Positions 1-7,153 of a DNA stretch of 33,716 nt are shown piece by piece. Under the pieces are notes generated by a model. That model was not told the DNA's origin. It was given only the letters and a program-made list of their open reading frames with translations, and did not search any database. The stretch is from Candidatus Gastranaerophilales bacterium (GTDB lineage: Bacteria > Cyanobacteriota > Vampirovibrionia > Gastranaerophilales > Gastranaerophilaceae). Both the position numbers and the translations under genes were made by a program. Location of the stretch: contig CANPZP010000015.1 in assembly GCA_947589115.1 (NCBI GenBank), positions 1 to 33,716 on the forward strand, read 5' to 3'. Each line of letters begins with the position of its first letter. The stretch's first letter is position 1.

Positions 1-79
1 GCCACAAGCCCATGATTTTTATGGAAGAACTTATGAGCGGTAGCTGCTGCGCTACCTTTCCTCTCCTCGAACGTGACAT
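1..79 (-). CDS. Partial N-terminus of an unidentified leftward gene, cut by the window edge
   Basis: An open frame starts at the ATG complementary to 77-79 and stays open for 26 codons to the left edge, beginning MSRSRRGKVAQQLPLISSS. An AAGGTGA ribosome-binding-like sequence lies about 5 nt upstream, and a strong leftward promoter lies at 187-215, giving a leader of about 100 nt. The region is far richer in G+C than the rest of the window. It forms two hairpins: GGTAGC/GCTACC at 39-56, and GTGAC/GTCAC at 74-88, the second overlapping the start codon. The basic, polar N-terminus would suit the long leader of a prepilin-like protein such as the gene to its right, but no prepilin signature is reached before the edge. 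It could equally be a structured RNA with no protein. Identity is unknown. Confidence 0.3.
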   Translation of the reverse strand, partial: MSRSRRGKVAQQLPLISSSIKIMGLW

Positions 80-186
80 TTAGTCACCTTCTCGTCGGCA
101 GAGTGCCACAAGCCCTTGTTTACCGCAAACCCTGCTTGGCTGGCTGTGTTTAATAAACATAACGCCTTAAGCCGTTTGCATGTTAA

Positions 187-215
187 AGAATATCATTAAC
201 AATTATCATAGTCAA
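187..215 (-). promoter_or_regulatory. Sigma-70-type promoter reading leftward into the GC-rich left edge
   Basis: On the minus strand there is TTGACT (210-215), a 17-nt spacer, then TATTCT (187-192). Five of six bases match consensus in each box and the spacing is optimal. Transcription would start near position 180 and run left through the GC-rich leader. It lies downstream of the prepilin-like gene at 239-913, so it begins a new unit rather than serving that gene. Confidence 0.6.
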
Positions 216-238
216 GTATTCATTATAAAAACTACCTT

Positions 239-913
239 TTACAGCCTTAACGGATAATCATCTTTAAATTCCCACCCGTCATTTTGAACCAATGCCGCAC
301 AATGGAAATGCTGTTCATTATCAGCTCTACATAAATTTTTGTAATGTTCTCTGTCTGGGTCATTGTCGAAGGGATAATACGCTTCAAATTTATTATGCCA
401 ACCCCACCAGAATTGGAATAAATCCCTTCCCATCATATTAGGACCTTTATCGCCGTTCACATCCAATAAATATCTCATATATCTATCTGCATTTAAATCT
501 TGCAAATATACTTTCATTCCGTCATCAAGGTAAACTATAGTATTATAATCAAAACGTTGAAGGTTTACATGTCCTGTCTCTTCAACTCTTGTATACTTTA
601 AATAAGGTGCAATATATGTATCAAAATACTCTTTTGTTGTTATTCTCCCTTGATCGGCAATATAAAAATTCGGGGATAAATCAAAATCAGACTCAGCCTG
701 AGCATATACATCCGTCATTGTTGAAAAGAATTTTTTAATCTTTGAAGCATATTCAGTTTTTTTATGATTTGCAGTCAATAAAGGTACTGTTAAAGCTGCT
801 ACAACACCAATAATCGTGAGGGTAACGAGAACTTCCGCAAGTGTAAAAGACGGCTTATTTTTGGATTTTGAACCTCTTTTTACCCCCCCCCATGTGATTT
901 TCTTAATTTTCAT
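239..913 (-). CDS. Type IV pilin-like (prepilin) protein with a G9 tract in its leader
   Basis: A 224-residue protein with a short basic leader followed by FTLAEVLVTLTIIGVVAALT, the class III prepilin signature: a hydrophobic helix with Glu at +5 that assembles into pili or pseudopili after cleavage by prepilin peptidase. The residue before the predicted cleavage point is Ser (KPS|FTLAE) rather than the usual Gly. The remaining ~175 residues are polar, aromatic-rich and contain two Cys (CRADNEQHFHC), fitting a globular pilin head. A GGAG ribosome-binding site precedes the ATG. The gene starts 30 nt after the ROK kinase stop and probably shares its transcript. Codons 8-11 (W-G-G-V) contain a run of nine G. 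Losing one G gives TGG GGG GGG TAA, and gaining one gives a stop nine codons later, so the gene could be switched off by slippage. The exact pilus system is not shown in the window. Confidence 0.85.
   Translation of the reverse strand: MKIKKITWGGVKRGSKSKNKPSFTLAEVLVTLTIIGVVAALTVPLLTANHKKTEYASKIKKFFSTMTDVYAQAESDFDLSPNFYIADQGRITTKEYFDTYIAPYLKYTRVEETGHVNLQRFDYNTIVYLDDGMKVYLQDLNADRYMRYLLDVNGDKGPNMMGRDLFQFWWGWHNKFEAYYPFDNDPDREHYKNLCRADNEQHFHCAALVQNDGWEFKDDYPLRL
883..891 (-). repeat. G9 homopolymer (minus strand) inside the prepilin leader
   Basis: Nine consecutive C on the plus strand read as G9 in the coding strand, in the context ATGGGGGGGGGTA. This 13-mer is identical to the one at 32068-32080. 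It is a candidate slipped-strand phase-variation tract and is in the ON register here. Confidence 0.7.
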
Positions 914-943
914 ACTTTTCTCCTTCTCTTATTATATATATTA

Positions 944-1909
944 TTAAATATTTTTTCTGTATTCAGCCATAAGTGCGGCACCCGTTACACCGGAAAAGTC
1001 ACCCAGCTTTGCTTTTCTAAACTGTATATTTTGTGCAGGTATTGGCAATGACTTAACTTTAGCCATTTGCACAGTTCTTTCATAAAAATAATCAATTGCA
1101 TCCATCAAACCGCCGCCTAAAACTATTATTTTGGGATTATAAAAGTTTATAACGGTTGCCAATCCGGATGACAAGTAATCAGAGGCTTCATTTAAAATCT
1201 GAAGCACCAATTCATCTTTATTTTCAAGTGCCTTACGAATCATACTTGTTTTTATAGGCTTATCTTCGACAAGATAATTAACAATATCAGACTTCCTGCC
1301 TTTTTTTAGTGCACCAGTTATCCTTTTTTCAATTGCCAATCTTGAAGCATAAGCTTCAAGACATCCGCAGCCGCCGCAGCCGCATGGTCTGCCTCCGGGG
1401 TCAACTACTATATGTCCTATTTCACCTGCCGTTCCTGTTGCGCCATATCTTATTTTCCCGTTTTGTACTATACCGGAGCCTATACCCGTCCCTACAAATA
1501 TACATACAAAATCATTTTCATTTTTTCCCGAGCCGAAAAACAATTCACCGATTGTTGCTATTTCTACATCGTTTCCGACATATACGGGAATCTTAAATTC
1601 ATTTTCCAAAATCTCTTTTATATTTAAATTTTCTATATCCAAATTCGGAGCACTTAATATTATTCCGTTCTTTCTGTCAATTTGTCCGGCGGCTCCTATG
1701 CCGATTTCACTTATATTCTCTTTTCCTATACCGGATTCTCCCATTAATTCATTTACGGAATTAATTATTTTTTGAATAACTTTTTGAATGCCTTTATCTT
1801 TTTTTGTTTTCTTTTTAACAAAAGATAAAACTTCACCTGTTTCTTTATTTACAAGCGCACTCAATACCTTAGTTCCGCCTAAATCTATTCCGATTGAATA
1901 TTTGTTCAT
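944..1909 (-). CDS. ROK-family sugar kinase (glucokinase-like)
   Basis: A 321-residue ROK (repressor, ORF, kinase) protein of usual length for a kinase, with no N-terminal DNA-binding domain. The phosphate-binding motif GIDLGGTK is at residues 7-14. A likely catalytic Asp is D114 in VGNDVE, followed by FVGTGIGSGI. The ROK zinc site is complete: E163/H166 in AGEIGH, then CGCGGCGCLE (residues 176-185), matching CxCGxxGCxE. Such enzymes phosphorylate glucose or related hexoses with ATP in the cytosol, but substrate cannot be fixed from sequence, so glucokinase is the best guess only. An AGGA ribosome-binding site precedes the ATG. It is divergent from hpf, and a TATAAT box at 1935-1940 (minus strand, weak -35) may be its promoter. 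The prepilin-like gene follows after 30 nt. Confidence 0.9.
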   Translation of the reverse strand: MNKYSIGIDLGGTKVLSALVNKETGEVLSFVKKKTKKDKGIQKVIQKIINSVNELMGESGIGKENISEIGIGAAGQIDRKNGIILSAPNLDIENLNIKEILENEFKIPVYVGNDVEIATIGELFFGSGKNENDFVCIFVGTGIGSGIVQNGKIRYGATGTAGEIGHIVVDPGGRPCGCGGCGCLEAYASRLAIEKRITGALKKGRKSDIVNYLVEDKPIKTSMIRKALENKDELVLQILNEASDYLSSGLATVINFYNPKIIVLGGGLMDAIDYFYERTVQMAKVKSLPIPAQNIQFRKAKLGDFSGVTGAALMAEYRKNI

Positions 1910-1990
1910 CTGCTTTTTCCTATAGATATTATTGATTATAACACTTTTTTTGATTTTTTTGTTCCGAAATTAATAAAATTTACAAGCAGG

Positions 1991-2019
1991 TTTAAAAGTT
2001 GGCACAAATAGGGTATAAT
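1991..2019 (+). promoter_or_regulatory. Promoter of hpf
   Basis: TTTAAA (1991-1996), a 17-nt spacer and a perfect TATAAT (2014-2019) lie about 30 nt upstream of the hpf start. The -35 is weak (4 of 6). Its position overlaps a longer possible reading frame starting at 1999, which argues against that upstream start. Confidence 0.5.
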
Positions 2020-2049
2020 AATAAAGTGGTATTTATGGAGGCAGAATTT

Positions 2050-2412
2050 ATGCGTATAACAGTTATCGGACGCAACATTGAAATTACGGATGCTATTCGT
2101 TCTTATGCGGAAGAAAAAATCGGAAAAGTTATGAATCATTATGATCAAATTCAATCTATTGAAGTTGTATTAAATGTTATAAAAAACCCGTCAGTATCAA
2201 ACAGCCACACGGCTGAAGTAATTTGTAAATTTATATCAGGCTCGGTTAATGCGGAAGAAAGCGCCGAATCAATGTATGCAAGTATTGATTTGGTTGCCGA
2301 TAAAATTTCCAGATTGGTTAAAAAATATAAAGAAAAACAAATTACTTCTTCTAAAACGGCTTCTATAAGAACAGATGTTATAAAAGAGCCGGAAGAAACA
2401 GTTGCAGAATAA
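2050..2412 (+). CDS. hpf: Ribosome hibernation-promoting factor, short form (HPF/RaiA family)
   Basis: A 120-residue protein starting MRITVIGRNIEIT and ending in a basic helix followed by an acidic tail. The beta-alpha-beta-beta-beta-alpha pattern (ITDAIRSYAEEKIGKV; SIEVVLNV; HTAEVICKF; YASIDLVADKISRLVKKYKEK) is that of the S30AE domain, which binds the 30S subunit at the mRNA/tRNA channel and silences ribosomes in slow growth. It lacks the long C-terminal dimerisation domain of long HPF, so it is the short type. The start at 2050 is chosen because GGAGG lies 8 nt upstream (2037-2041). The in-frame ATG at 1999 would place the promoter inside the gene. It is monocistronic, followed by a hairpin shared with the convergent leuD. 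Confidence 0.9.
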   Translation: MRITVIGRNIEITDAIRSYAEEKIGKVMNHYDQIQSIEVVLNVIKNPSVSNSHTAEVICKFISGSVNAEESAESMYASIDLVADKISRLVKKYKEKQITSSKTASIRTDVIKEPEETVAE

Positions 2413-2420
2413 ATTTATTT

Positions 2421-2487
2421 AAAAAAGAAGGGTATAATTTGTCCGTGAAAATATAGTATGATTTCGGATTGATTTCCCTTCTTTTTT
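2421..2487. terminator. Bidirectional terminator-like inverted repeat between hpf and leuD
   Basis: A perfect 12-bp inverted repeat (AAAAAAGAAGGG at 2421-2432, CCCTTCTTTTTT at 2476-2487) encloses 43 nt that contain a smaller TCCG/CGGA stem. Runs of T end both strands, and the genes on each side converge on it. Confidence 0.6.
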
Positions 2488-2489
2488 AT

Positions 2490-2984
2490 TTACATATTTT
2501 TTATTCTGTTTTTTGTATAATTAATCAACCCGCCGGAGTTAACAAGTTCTTGTATCTCTTTAGGAAACCCGGCACATTTATATTCTTTTCCCGTTGTAAC
2601 ATTTTTAACTATTCCGGTATTTAAATCATATTCAATAACATCATCTTTTGATGTTTCATCGGGCAGATAGGGATGCTCTAATATTGGCAGCCCTATATTA
2701 ATTGCATTTCTGTAAAATATTCTTGCAAAACTCTTTGCGATAATTAAAGAAACCCCTGAAGCTTTAATAGCTATAGGAGCATGTTCTCTTGATGAACCGC
2801 ATCCGAAATTTTGCCCCGCAACTATAATATCAGAAGGCTTTACCTCCTTTGCAAAATCCGAATCAATATCTTCCATGCAGTGTTTTGCCAATTCTTCATG
2901 TGAAGAAGTGTTTAAATACCTTGCGGGAATTATGACGTCTGTATCTATATTATCATTGTATTTCCATACTTTTCCGTTTAACAT
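2490..2984 (-). CDS. leuD: 3-isopropylmalate dehydratase, small subunit
   Basis: A 164-residue protein matching the short LeuD/HacB type of aconitase-family small subunit. It has [11 protein letters not shown] at residues 14-24, the signature [12 protein letters not shown] at 59-70, and the later segment [20 protein letters not shown]. With LeuC it isomerises 2-isopropylmalate to 3-isopropylmalate in leucine synthesis. The substrate loop reads YLNT where isopropylmalate enzymes often have YLRT, so a related (homo)aconitase-type substrate cannot be ruled out. No leuC or other leu gene lies beside it in the window, so the partner must be encoded elsewhere. It is convergent with hpf and divergent from the winged-helix gene. 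Confidence 0.92.
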   Translation of the reverse strand: MLNGKVWKYNDNIDTDVIIPARYLNTSSHEELAKHCMEDIDSDFAKEVKPSDIIVAGQNFGCGSSREHAPIAIKASGVSLIIAKSFARIFYRNAINIGLPILEHPYLPDETSKDDVIEYDLNTGIVKNVTTGKEYKCAGFPKEIQELVNSGGLINYTKNRIKNM

Positions 2985-2991
2985 TTTTTTC

Positions 2992-3020
2992 TTTACATCC
3001 TTTTTTTTATGTATTATACT
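2992..3020 (+). promoter_or_regulatory. Promoter of the small winged-helix gene
   Basis: TTTACA (2992-2997), a 17-nt spacer and TATACT (3015-3020): both boxes match 5 of 6 and spacing is ideal. The -35 lies just upstream of the divergent leuD start. Confidence 0.65.
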
Positions 3021-3079
3021 TTAATTATACATTACATGAAGGAAATGTGTTAGAAACATTTCAAATAAAGGAGAACCAA

Positions 3080-3277
3080 ATGATGGAAATGATTGGAGAA
3101 ACAGCCGGACAAATCTGGAATTATTTAAACGAAAATGGGGAAACTACCATCTCAAAGATGAAAAAAGATTTAGATTTAAAAGCTAACTTTGCAGAATTAG
3201 GTCTTGGCTGGTTAGCAAGAGAAGGCAAAATCGAAATGACCAGAAAAGGTCTTTCAACTAATGTTAAATTAGTTTAA
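3080..3277 (+). CDS. Small winged helix-turn-helix protein (DUF2582 type)
   Basis: A 65-residue protein beginning MMEMIGETAGQIWNYL. It matches the small winged-helix family known as DUF2582: a helix ending in QIWNYLNENG, a recognition-helix region (TTISKMKKDLDLKANFAELGLGWLAREGKI) and a wing-like strand (IEMTRKGLSTNVKLV). The family resembles DNA-binding winged helices, but its role is not established. The start at 3080 is chosen because AAAGGAGAA sits 6 nt upstream. A frame opening with GTG at 3047 has no such signal. It has its own strong promoter and a strong terminator, so it is monocistronic and probably well expressed. Confidence 0.85.
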   Translation: MMEMIGETAGQIWNYLNENGETTISKMKKDLDLKANFAELGLGWLAREGKIEMTRKGLSTNVKLV

Positions 3278-3294
3278 TTAAATTCTTGAAGAAG

Positions 3295-3321
3295 AAAAAA
3301 GACCCATCAGGGTCTTTTTTT
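3295..3321 (+). terminator. Intrinsic terminator after the winged-helix gene
   Basis: AAAAAAGACCC, loop ATCA, then GGGTCTTTTTTT: a compact GC-containing stem followed by a run of seven T. Confidence 0.9.
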
Positions 3322-3382
3322 CATGCAAATTTTTATTTTTTTGTCATAATTATAAAAGATATTGAAATAATAGGGAAACGAA

Positions 3383-4606
3383 ATGGAAGAAATAAAAATT
3401 AAAGAAGAATTTTTAAAACAAGCATCCGAACTTGCAAGAGGAGCTGAAGTTTTACCGGGCGGAATAGAAGAATTAGCACTAAAGCTTCAAAAATCGAAAG
3501 AAGAAAATAAACCCTTAAGAATAAAGCTTGGAATGGATCCTTCAAGACCCGATTTACACTTAGGGCATACCGTTGTTATGAGAAAAATTAAACAATTTCA
3601 AGATTTAGGTCATAAAATAATTTTAATTGTCGGAGGAGGCACCGGTATGATAGGTGATCCTTCAGGCAAATCCGATACAAGACCGAGCCTTACAAAAGAG
3701 CAGGTTGAAGAAAATGCAAAAACTTATTTTGAACAAATATCAAAAGTAGTTGATGTTAATAAAGCGGAAATAAGAAATAATGCAGACTGGCTTTATAATT
3801 TAAACTTTGCGGAAATGTTAAAATTAGCATCTAAAGTAACGGTTGCTCAAATAATGACGAGAGATGATTTCGCTAAAAGATATGCTGAAAAAAGACCTAT
3901 TTCCGTTCATGAATTTTTCTATCCTTTAATGCAAGCTTATGATTCTGTTATTGTTGATTCCGATATAGAGTTAGGCGGAACAGACCAAAGATTTAATAAT
4001 CTTTTAGGAAGAGAAATACAAAGTGCATACGGAAAAAAGAATCCTCAAATGGTTATGCTGCTTCCTTTACTTGAAGGTACGGACGGAGTTGTTAAAATGT
4101 CTAAATCTTACCCTGAACACTGCATAAGTTTAACTGATTCGGCTAACGATATGTACGGCAAATTAATGTCTATATCCGATAATCTGATTATAAAATATTT
4201 TGCGCTTTTAACCGAAATAACAAATGAAGAGTTAAAAGAAATTGAAGAACAGTTAAAAACATCTAATCCTCGTGATTTAAAAATGAAACTGGCTTATACC
4301 ATTACCAAAATGTATAACGGGGAAGAATCCGCAAAAGAAGCTGAAAATAACTTTATCAAAGTTGTACAAAATAAAGAATTACCTGATGATATAAAAGAGA
4401 TAGAAATAAAAGAAGATACAACTTTAATAGATTTTATTTCAAACTTTGATAAATCACTCAGCAGGGGAGAAATAAAAAGATTAGCATCCTCAGGAGCTTT
4501 AAAAATAAATTCGGAAAAACAGACTAATCCTAATTTCTTAATTACAAAATCCATGCTTCCTGTTACAGTACAATACGGAAAACGAAAATTTATAAAAGGG
4601 ATATAA
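3383..4606 (+). CDS. tyrS: Tyrosyl-tRNA synthetase
   Basis: A 407-residue class I aminoacyl-tRNA synthetase that charges tRNA-Tyr. The HIGH-type motif HLGH is at residues 59-62, GGTDQ (amino-acid pocket) at 198-202 and KMSKS at 238-242. The C-terminal ~60 residues (TLIDFISNFDKSLSRGEIKRLASSGALKI...) form an S4 RNA-binding domain. The IGDPSGKSDTR segment and overall length fit the TyrZ-like bacterial subgroup. A GGGA ribosome-binding site lies about 6 nt before the ATG. I saw no T-box leader in the ~60 nt after the preceding terminator. The stop codon TAA directly abuts the cysE ATG, so the two genes are probably co-transcribed and translationally linked. Confidence 0.96.
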   Translation: MEEIKIKEEFLKQASELARGAEVLPGGIEELALKLQKSKEENKPLRIKLGMDPSRPDLHLGHTVVMRKIKQFQDLGHKIILIVGGGTGMIGDPSGKSDTRPSLTKEQVEENAKTYFEQISKVVDVNKAEIRNNADWLYNLNFAEMLKLASKVTVAQIMTRDDFAKRYAEKRPISVHEFFYPLMQAYDSVIVDSDIELGGTDQRFNNLLGREIQSAYGKKNPQMVMLLPLLEGTDGVVKMSKSYPEHCISLTDSANDMYGKLMSISDNLIIKYFALLTEITNEELKEIEEQLKTSNPRDLKMKLAYTITKMYNGEESAKEAENNFIKVVQNKELPDDIKEIEIKEDTTLIDFISNFDKSLSRGEIKRLASSGALKINSEKQTNPNFLITKSMLPVTVQYGKRKFIKGI

Positions 4607-5263
4607 ATGAGATTAATAAAAAAGGTATTTTCACAAATAAAAGAAGATATCTCAACAATATATGAGAAAGATCCTGCAGCAGAAAATCTTCTTGAAGTGT
4701 TATTCTGCTACCCCGGATTACATGCACTTATTTTACACCGCATAGCTCATAAGCTTAACTATTGGAAAATACCGTTAATTCCCAGAATTATATCAAACAT
4801 ATCAAGATTCTTTACCGGAATAGAAATACATCCGAATGCAAGAATCGGGCGAAGATTCTTCATAGACCATGGCATGGGTGTTGTAATAGGCGCTACAACC
4901 ATAATAGGTGATGATGTATTATTATATCAAGGTGTAACTTTAGGCGGAACGGGAAATGAACACGGAAAAAGGCATCCTACATTACACGATAACATTGTTG
5001 TTGGTTCAGGGGCAAAAATTTTAGGGAATATAGAAATAGGTTCAAATTCAAGGATAGGTGCAGGCTCGGTTGTAGTGGATTCTGTCCCTGAAAATTCGAC
5101 TGTCGTCGGAGTCCCCGGAAGAATAGTAAGACAAAAAATGATGGTTCAAGGTCAGCTTATGCATAACAGAATCCCCGACCCGATTTCATGCCAGCTTAAT
5201 CGTTTAAAATATGAAATTCAGGATTTAAAAGAAGATATGGAAGAAATAAAAAAGGACAGATAA
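4607..5263 (+). CDS. cysE: Serine O-acetyltransferase
   Basis: A 218-residue enzyme that makes O-acetylserine from serine and acetyl-CoA, the first step of cysteine synthesis. It has an N-terminal helical part (residues 1-70) and a left-handed beta-helix of hexapeptide repeats (about 72-172: [40 protein letters not shown]). The catalytic region is present: H88 in [10 protein letters not shown] and H123 in GKRHPTL, with the GGTG loop between. The C-terminal 45 residues are helical, ending in an acidic/basic coiled segment ([19 protein letters not shown] within 199-218). The start codon follows the tyrS stop with no gap, and no partner cysK is in the window. The stop lies in the loop of a terminator hairpin. 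Confidence 0.95.
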   Translation: MRLIKKVFSQIKEDISTIYEKDPAAENLLEVLFCYPGLHALILHRIAHKLNYWKIPLIPRIISNISRFFTGIEIHPNARIGRRFFIDHGMGVVIGATTIIGDDVLLYQGVTLGGTGNEHGKRHPTLHDNIVVGSGAKILGNIEIGSNSRIGAGSVVVDSVPENSTVVGVPGRIVRQKMMVQGQLMHNRIPDPISCQLNRLKYEIQDLKEDMEEIKKDR

Positions 5264-5290
5264 ATAACCTGTCCTTAATATTAGATTTTT
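5247..5290. terminator. Terminator hairpin between convergent cysE and the unknown gene at 5302
   Basis: AAGGACAG (5252-5259) and CTGTCCTT (5269-5276) form an 8-bp stem. On the minus strand it is followed by a continuous T run, so it is a good terminator for the leftward gene. On the plus strand the T-rich tail is interrupted, so it is weaker for cysE, whose stop codon lies in the loop. Confidence 0.7.
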
Positions 5291-5301
5291 GTAAGATAGT
5301 T

Positions 5302-5916
5302 TTACATTTTCTTTCCGCCCCTGAAGAGGAAGTTTCCTAATGCTACAAACGGACTTGCTATGATACATAATCCTTTCATTATAATACTTCCGTTGCTTTT
5401 TTCTTCATCGATATCGCACATTTCGGATAATAAATCTTCTCTGCTTGTTGAATCACAATTGCCCCAAGATAATAACTTTTGTTTTTCAACACCGGCATTA
5501 CTTCTTGCATTATCATTTATATAATCTTTCAAATCACACCCGATTTCAGATTCAATCAATTGCTTCGCTACAGCTCTTAATTGTTTGTCGCTTCCGTCTT
5601 CCGTAACTAATTGAGCATAGCGTTTTTGAGATGACATTTCACTTAATAATTCATTATAAGCTTCTAAAGCTTTATCTTCTCTGCCGTCTTGCAAATATGT
5701 ACTTATATTTTCTATTGATGTTTCAATAGATGCATCACGACCGCCGTATGCTAATTCATATGATTCTTTTGAATCCTGATAATTGTATTTTTCATCAAGA
5801 TAATCTTCATTGTATATATTTGACATATTCACCGTACCGGTTAAAGTCCCCGCACTTGCGGATGCACTCCCGTTCAAAAAACTTCCGTTTTGGAAAGATA
5901 ACGCAGTTGCTGTCAT
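5302..5916 (-). CDS. Unknown protein with C-terminal hydrophobic segment
   Basis: A 204-residue protein I do not recognise. The N-terminus (MTATALSFQNGSFLNGSASAS) is polar and Ser/Gly/Ala-rich with no signal peptide. The middle is acidic and helical (EDYLDEKYNYQDSKESYEL; TYLQDGREDKALEAYNELLSE looks like one TPR-like helix pair; AVAKQLIESEIGCDLKDYI). The C-terminus (SIIMKGLCIIASPFVALGNFLF, then RGGKKM) is a single hydrophobic stretch ending with positive charges, perhaps a tail anchor or amphipathic membrane helix. The start at 5916 is chosen for the GGAGGTT 5-6 nt upstream. A longer frame to 5997 has no such signal. It lies downstream of the chromate-transporter-like pair in the same direction after a 115-nt gap. 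No function can be assigned. Confidence 0.7.
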   Translation of the reverse strand: MTATALSFQNGSFLNGSASASAGTLTGTVNMSNIYNEDYLDEKYNYQDSKESYELAYGGRDASIETSIENISTYLQDGREDKALEAYNELLSEMSSQKRYAQLVTEDGSDKQLRAVAKQLIESEIGCDLKDYINDNARSNAGVEKQKLLSWGNCDSTSREDLLSEMCDIDEEKSNGSIIMKGLCIIASPFVALGNFLFRGGKKM

Positions 5917-6031
5917 AACTAACCTCCAATATAAAATTATTAACCTAACACTACCTACATTTATATAAAAAATTTTGGAGCAGGGAAATTTACTCATTTT
6001 AATAATTTGTTAACATTTGTTAATATTTTAT

Positions 6032-6571
6032 TTAAAACCGATTAATTATTATTCCGCCCAAAGCCCCGAAAACTATTATTAATAAAGGATTTTTTTTGAA
6101 ATATAAAAAAGGAATAAATAATACAATAAACAGAATCAAAGATTTATAATTTGAACTAAACGGAACAACGGATTTATACAATAATTTAAGTCCGATTGAT
6201 GCCAAAAGAGCGCATGCTGCAGGTCTTAGTCCCAAGAATATTCCTGCGATGAAGCTGCAATTTTTATACTTATTAATTAATTTAACCATTAAAATTGAAA
6301 TAAAGAACGGAATAAAGACTATAGCTCCCGTTGCAATAAATGAGCCAATAATTCCCGCAGTGGTATATCCTGTGTATGTTGCCATATTTATCCCGATTGG
6401 CCCGGGGGTAATATTTGATACGGCTATCATATTTGTCAGTTCGTCAATACCGAACCATTGATATTTTTGCTGAATATAAAATAAAAACGGCAACGAAGCA
6501 TAACCCCCGCCTATTGCAAAAAGACCTATTTTCATAAATTCATAAAACAAAAGGAAATATATTTTAATCAT
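6032..6571 (-). CDS. Chromate transporter family protein, second half-size subunit
   Basis: A 179-residue membrane protein of the CHR (ChrA) family in its half-size form, with about five hydrophobic segments. The family motif GGGYASLPFL is near residue 22 and NITPGPIGINMATYTGY near residue 53, matching the conserved FGGP/TPGP features. Full-length ChrA has two such halves fused. Here they are separate genes that overlap by 8 nt (6564-6571), so they probably form a heteromer. The family exports chromate in some bacteria, but the physiological substrate of half-size pairs is often unknown. A GGAG ribosome-binding site lies within the end of the upstream gene. Confidence 0.85.
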   Translation of the reverse strand: MIKIYFLLFYEFMKIGLFAIGGGYASLPFLFYIQQKYQWFGIDELTNMIAVSNITPGPIGINMATYTGYTTAGIIGSFIATGAIVFIPFFISILMVKLINKYKNCSFIAGIFLGLRPAACALLASIGLKLLYKSVVPFSSNYKSLILFIVLFIPFLYFKKNPLLIIVFGALGGIIINRF

Positions 6572-7115
6572 TTTTTACTCCTTTTATTTTATAGAAAATT
6601 AAAGAAATTAAAGCCGAAAATACTATAACAATTGCGGGCGACACGGGTAAAAATAATAATACCGCTAATATTAAAAAAAACATTATGTATGTAAATATTG
6701 AATTAACGCTTTTTTGCCATATATCTTTAATTGTGACCAATACAAGAATAATTACCGAAATTCTTATACCGAAAAAAGCATCTTTTACGGGTTTAAAATT
6801 AACTACGGATGATAAAATATTTGCCAAAACGATAATAGCAATAAATGAAGGCGCAATAATACCCGTTATTGCGGCAACTGCGCCCATAAAACCTCTAAGC
6901 CTGTAACCTGTACATATAGAGATATTACCTGCTATGATTCCGGGGATGCATTGGCTCATTGCATAATAGTCAATAAGTTCTTCTTCGCTCATCCAATTAC
7001 GTTCTTCAACAATATATTTTTTTAAAAGAGGAACAATAACATATCCTCCGCCGAGTAATTGAATACCGATTATAAAAAAGATTTTAAATATCTCAAATAA
7101 ACTGATTTTTTTCAT
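6564..7115 (-). CDS. Chromate transporter family protein, first half-size subunit
   Basis: A 183-residue CHR-family half-transporter, partner of the next gene. It has LLGGGYVIVPLLKKYIV in the first membrane region, CIPGIIAGNISICTGYRLRG (the PGP-like loop, here C-I-P-G-I) and further hydrophobic helices. It differs from its partner, as expected for two specialised halves. The ATG at 7115 is chosen. An in-frame TTG lies at 7133, but neither has a clear ribosome-binding site. It starts 38 nt after the stop of the upstream gene at 7154, so all three may be one transcript, although functions look unrelated. Confidence 0.82.
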   Translation of the reverse strand: MKKISLFEIFKIFFIIGIQLLGGGYVIVPLLKKYIVEERNWMSEEELIDYYAMSQCIPGIIAGNISICTGYRLRGFMGAVAAITGIIAPSFIAIIVLANILSSVVNFKPVKDAFFGIRISVIILVLVTIKDIWQKSVNSIFTYIMFFLILAVLLFLPVSPAIVIVFSALISLIFYKIKGVKND

Positions 7116-7153
7116 AAAATTATTATTACACAAAAATCATAAATACCGAGATA

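Noticed and set aside
1-180. tmRNA, RNase P RNA or SRP RNA as an explanation of the GC-rich left edge
   Set aside because: I could not find their conserved core motifs on either strand; only generic hairpins are present.
1936-2154. A minus-strand frame of 72 codons over the hpf start
   Set aside because: It overlaps hpf and both promoters, with no ribosome-binding site; hpf is a clear gene on the other strand.
3322-3382. Possible T-box riboswitch ahead of tyrS
   Set aside because: Only about 60 nt separate the preceding terminator from the start codon, too short for a T-box, and no T-box core or antiterminator stem is visible.
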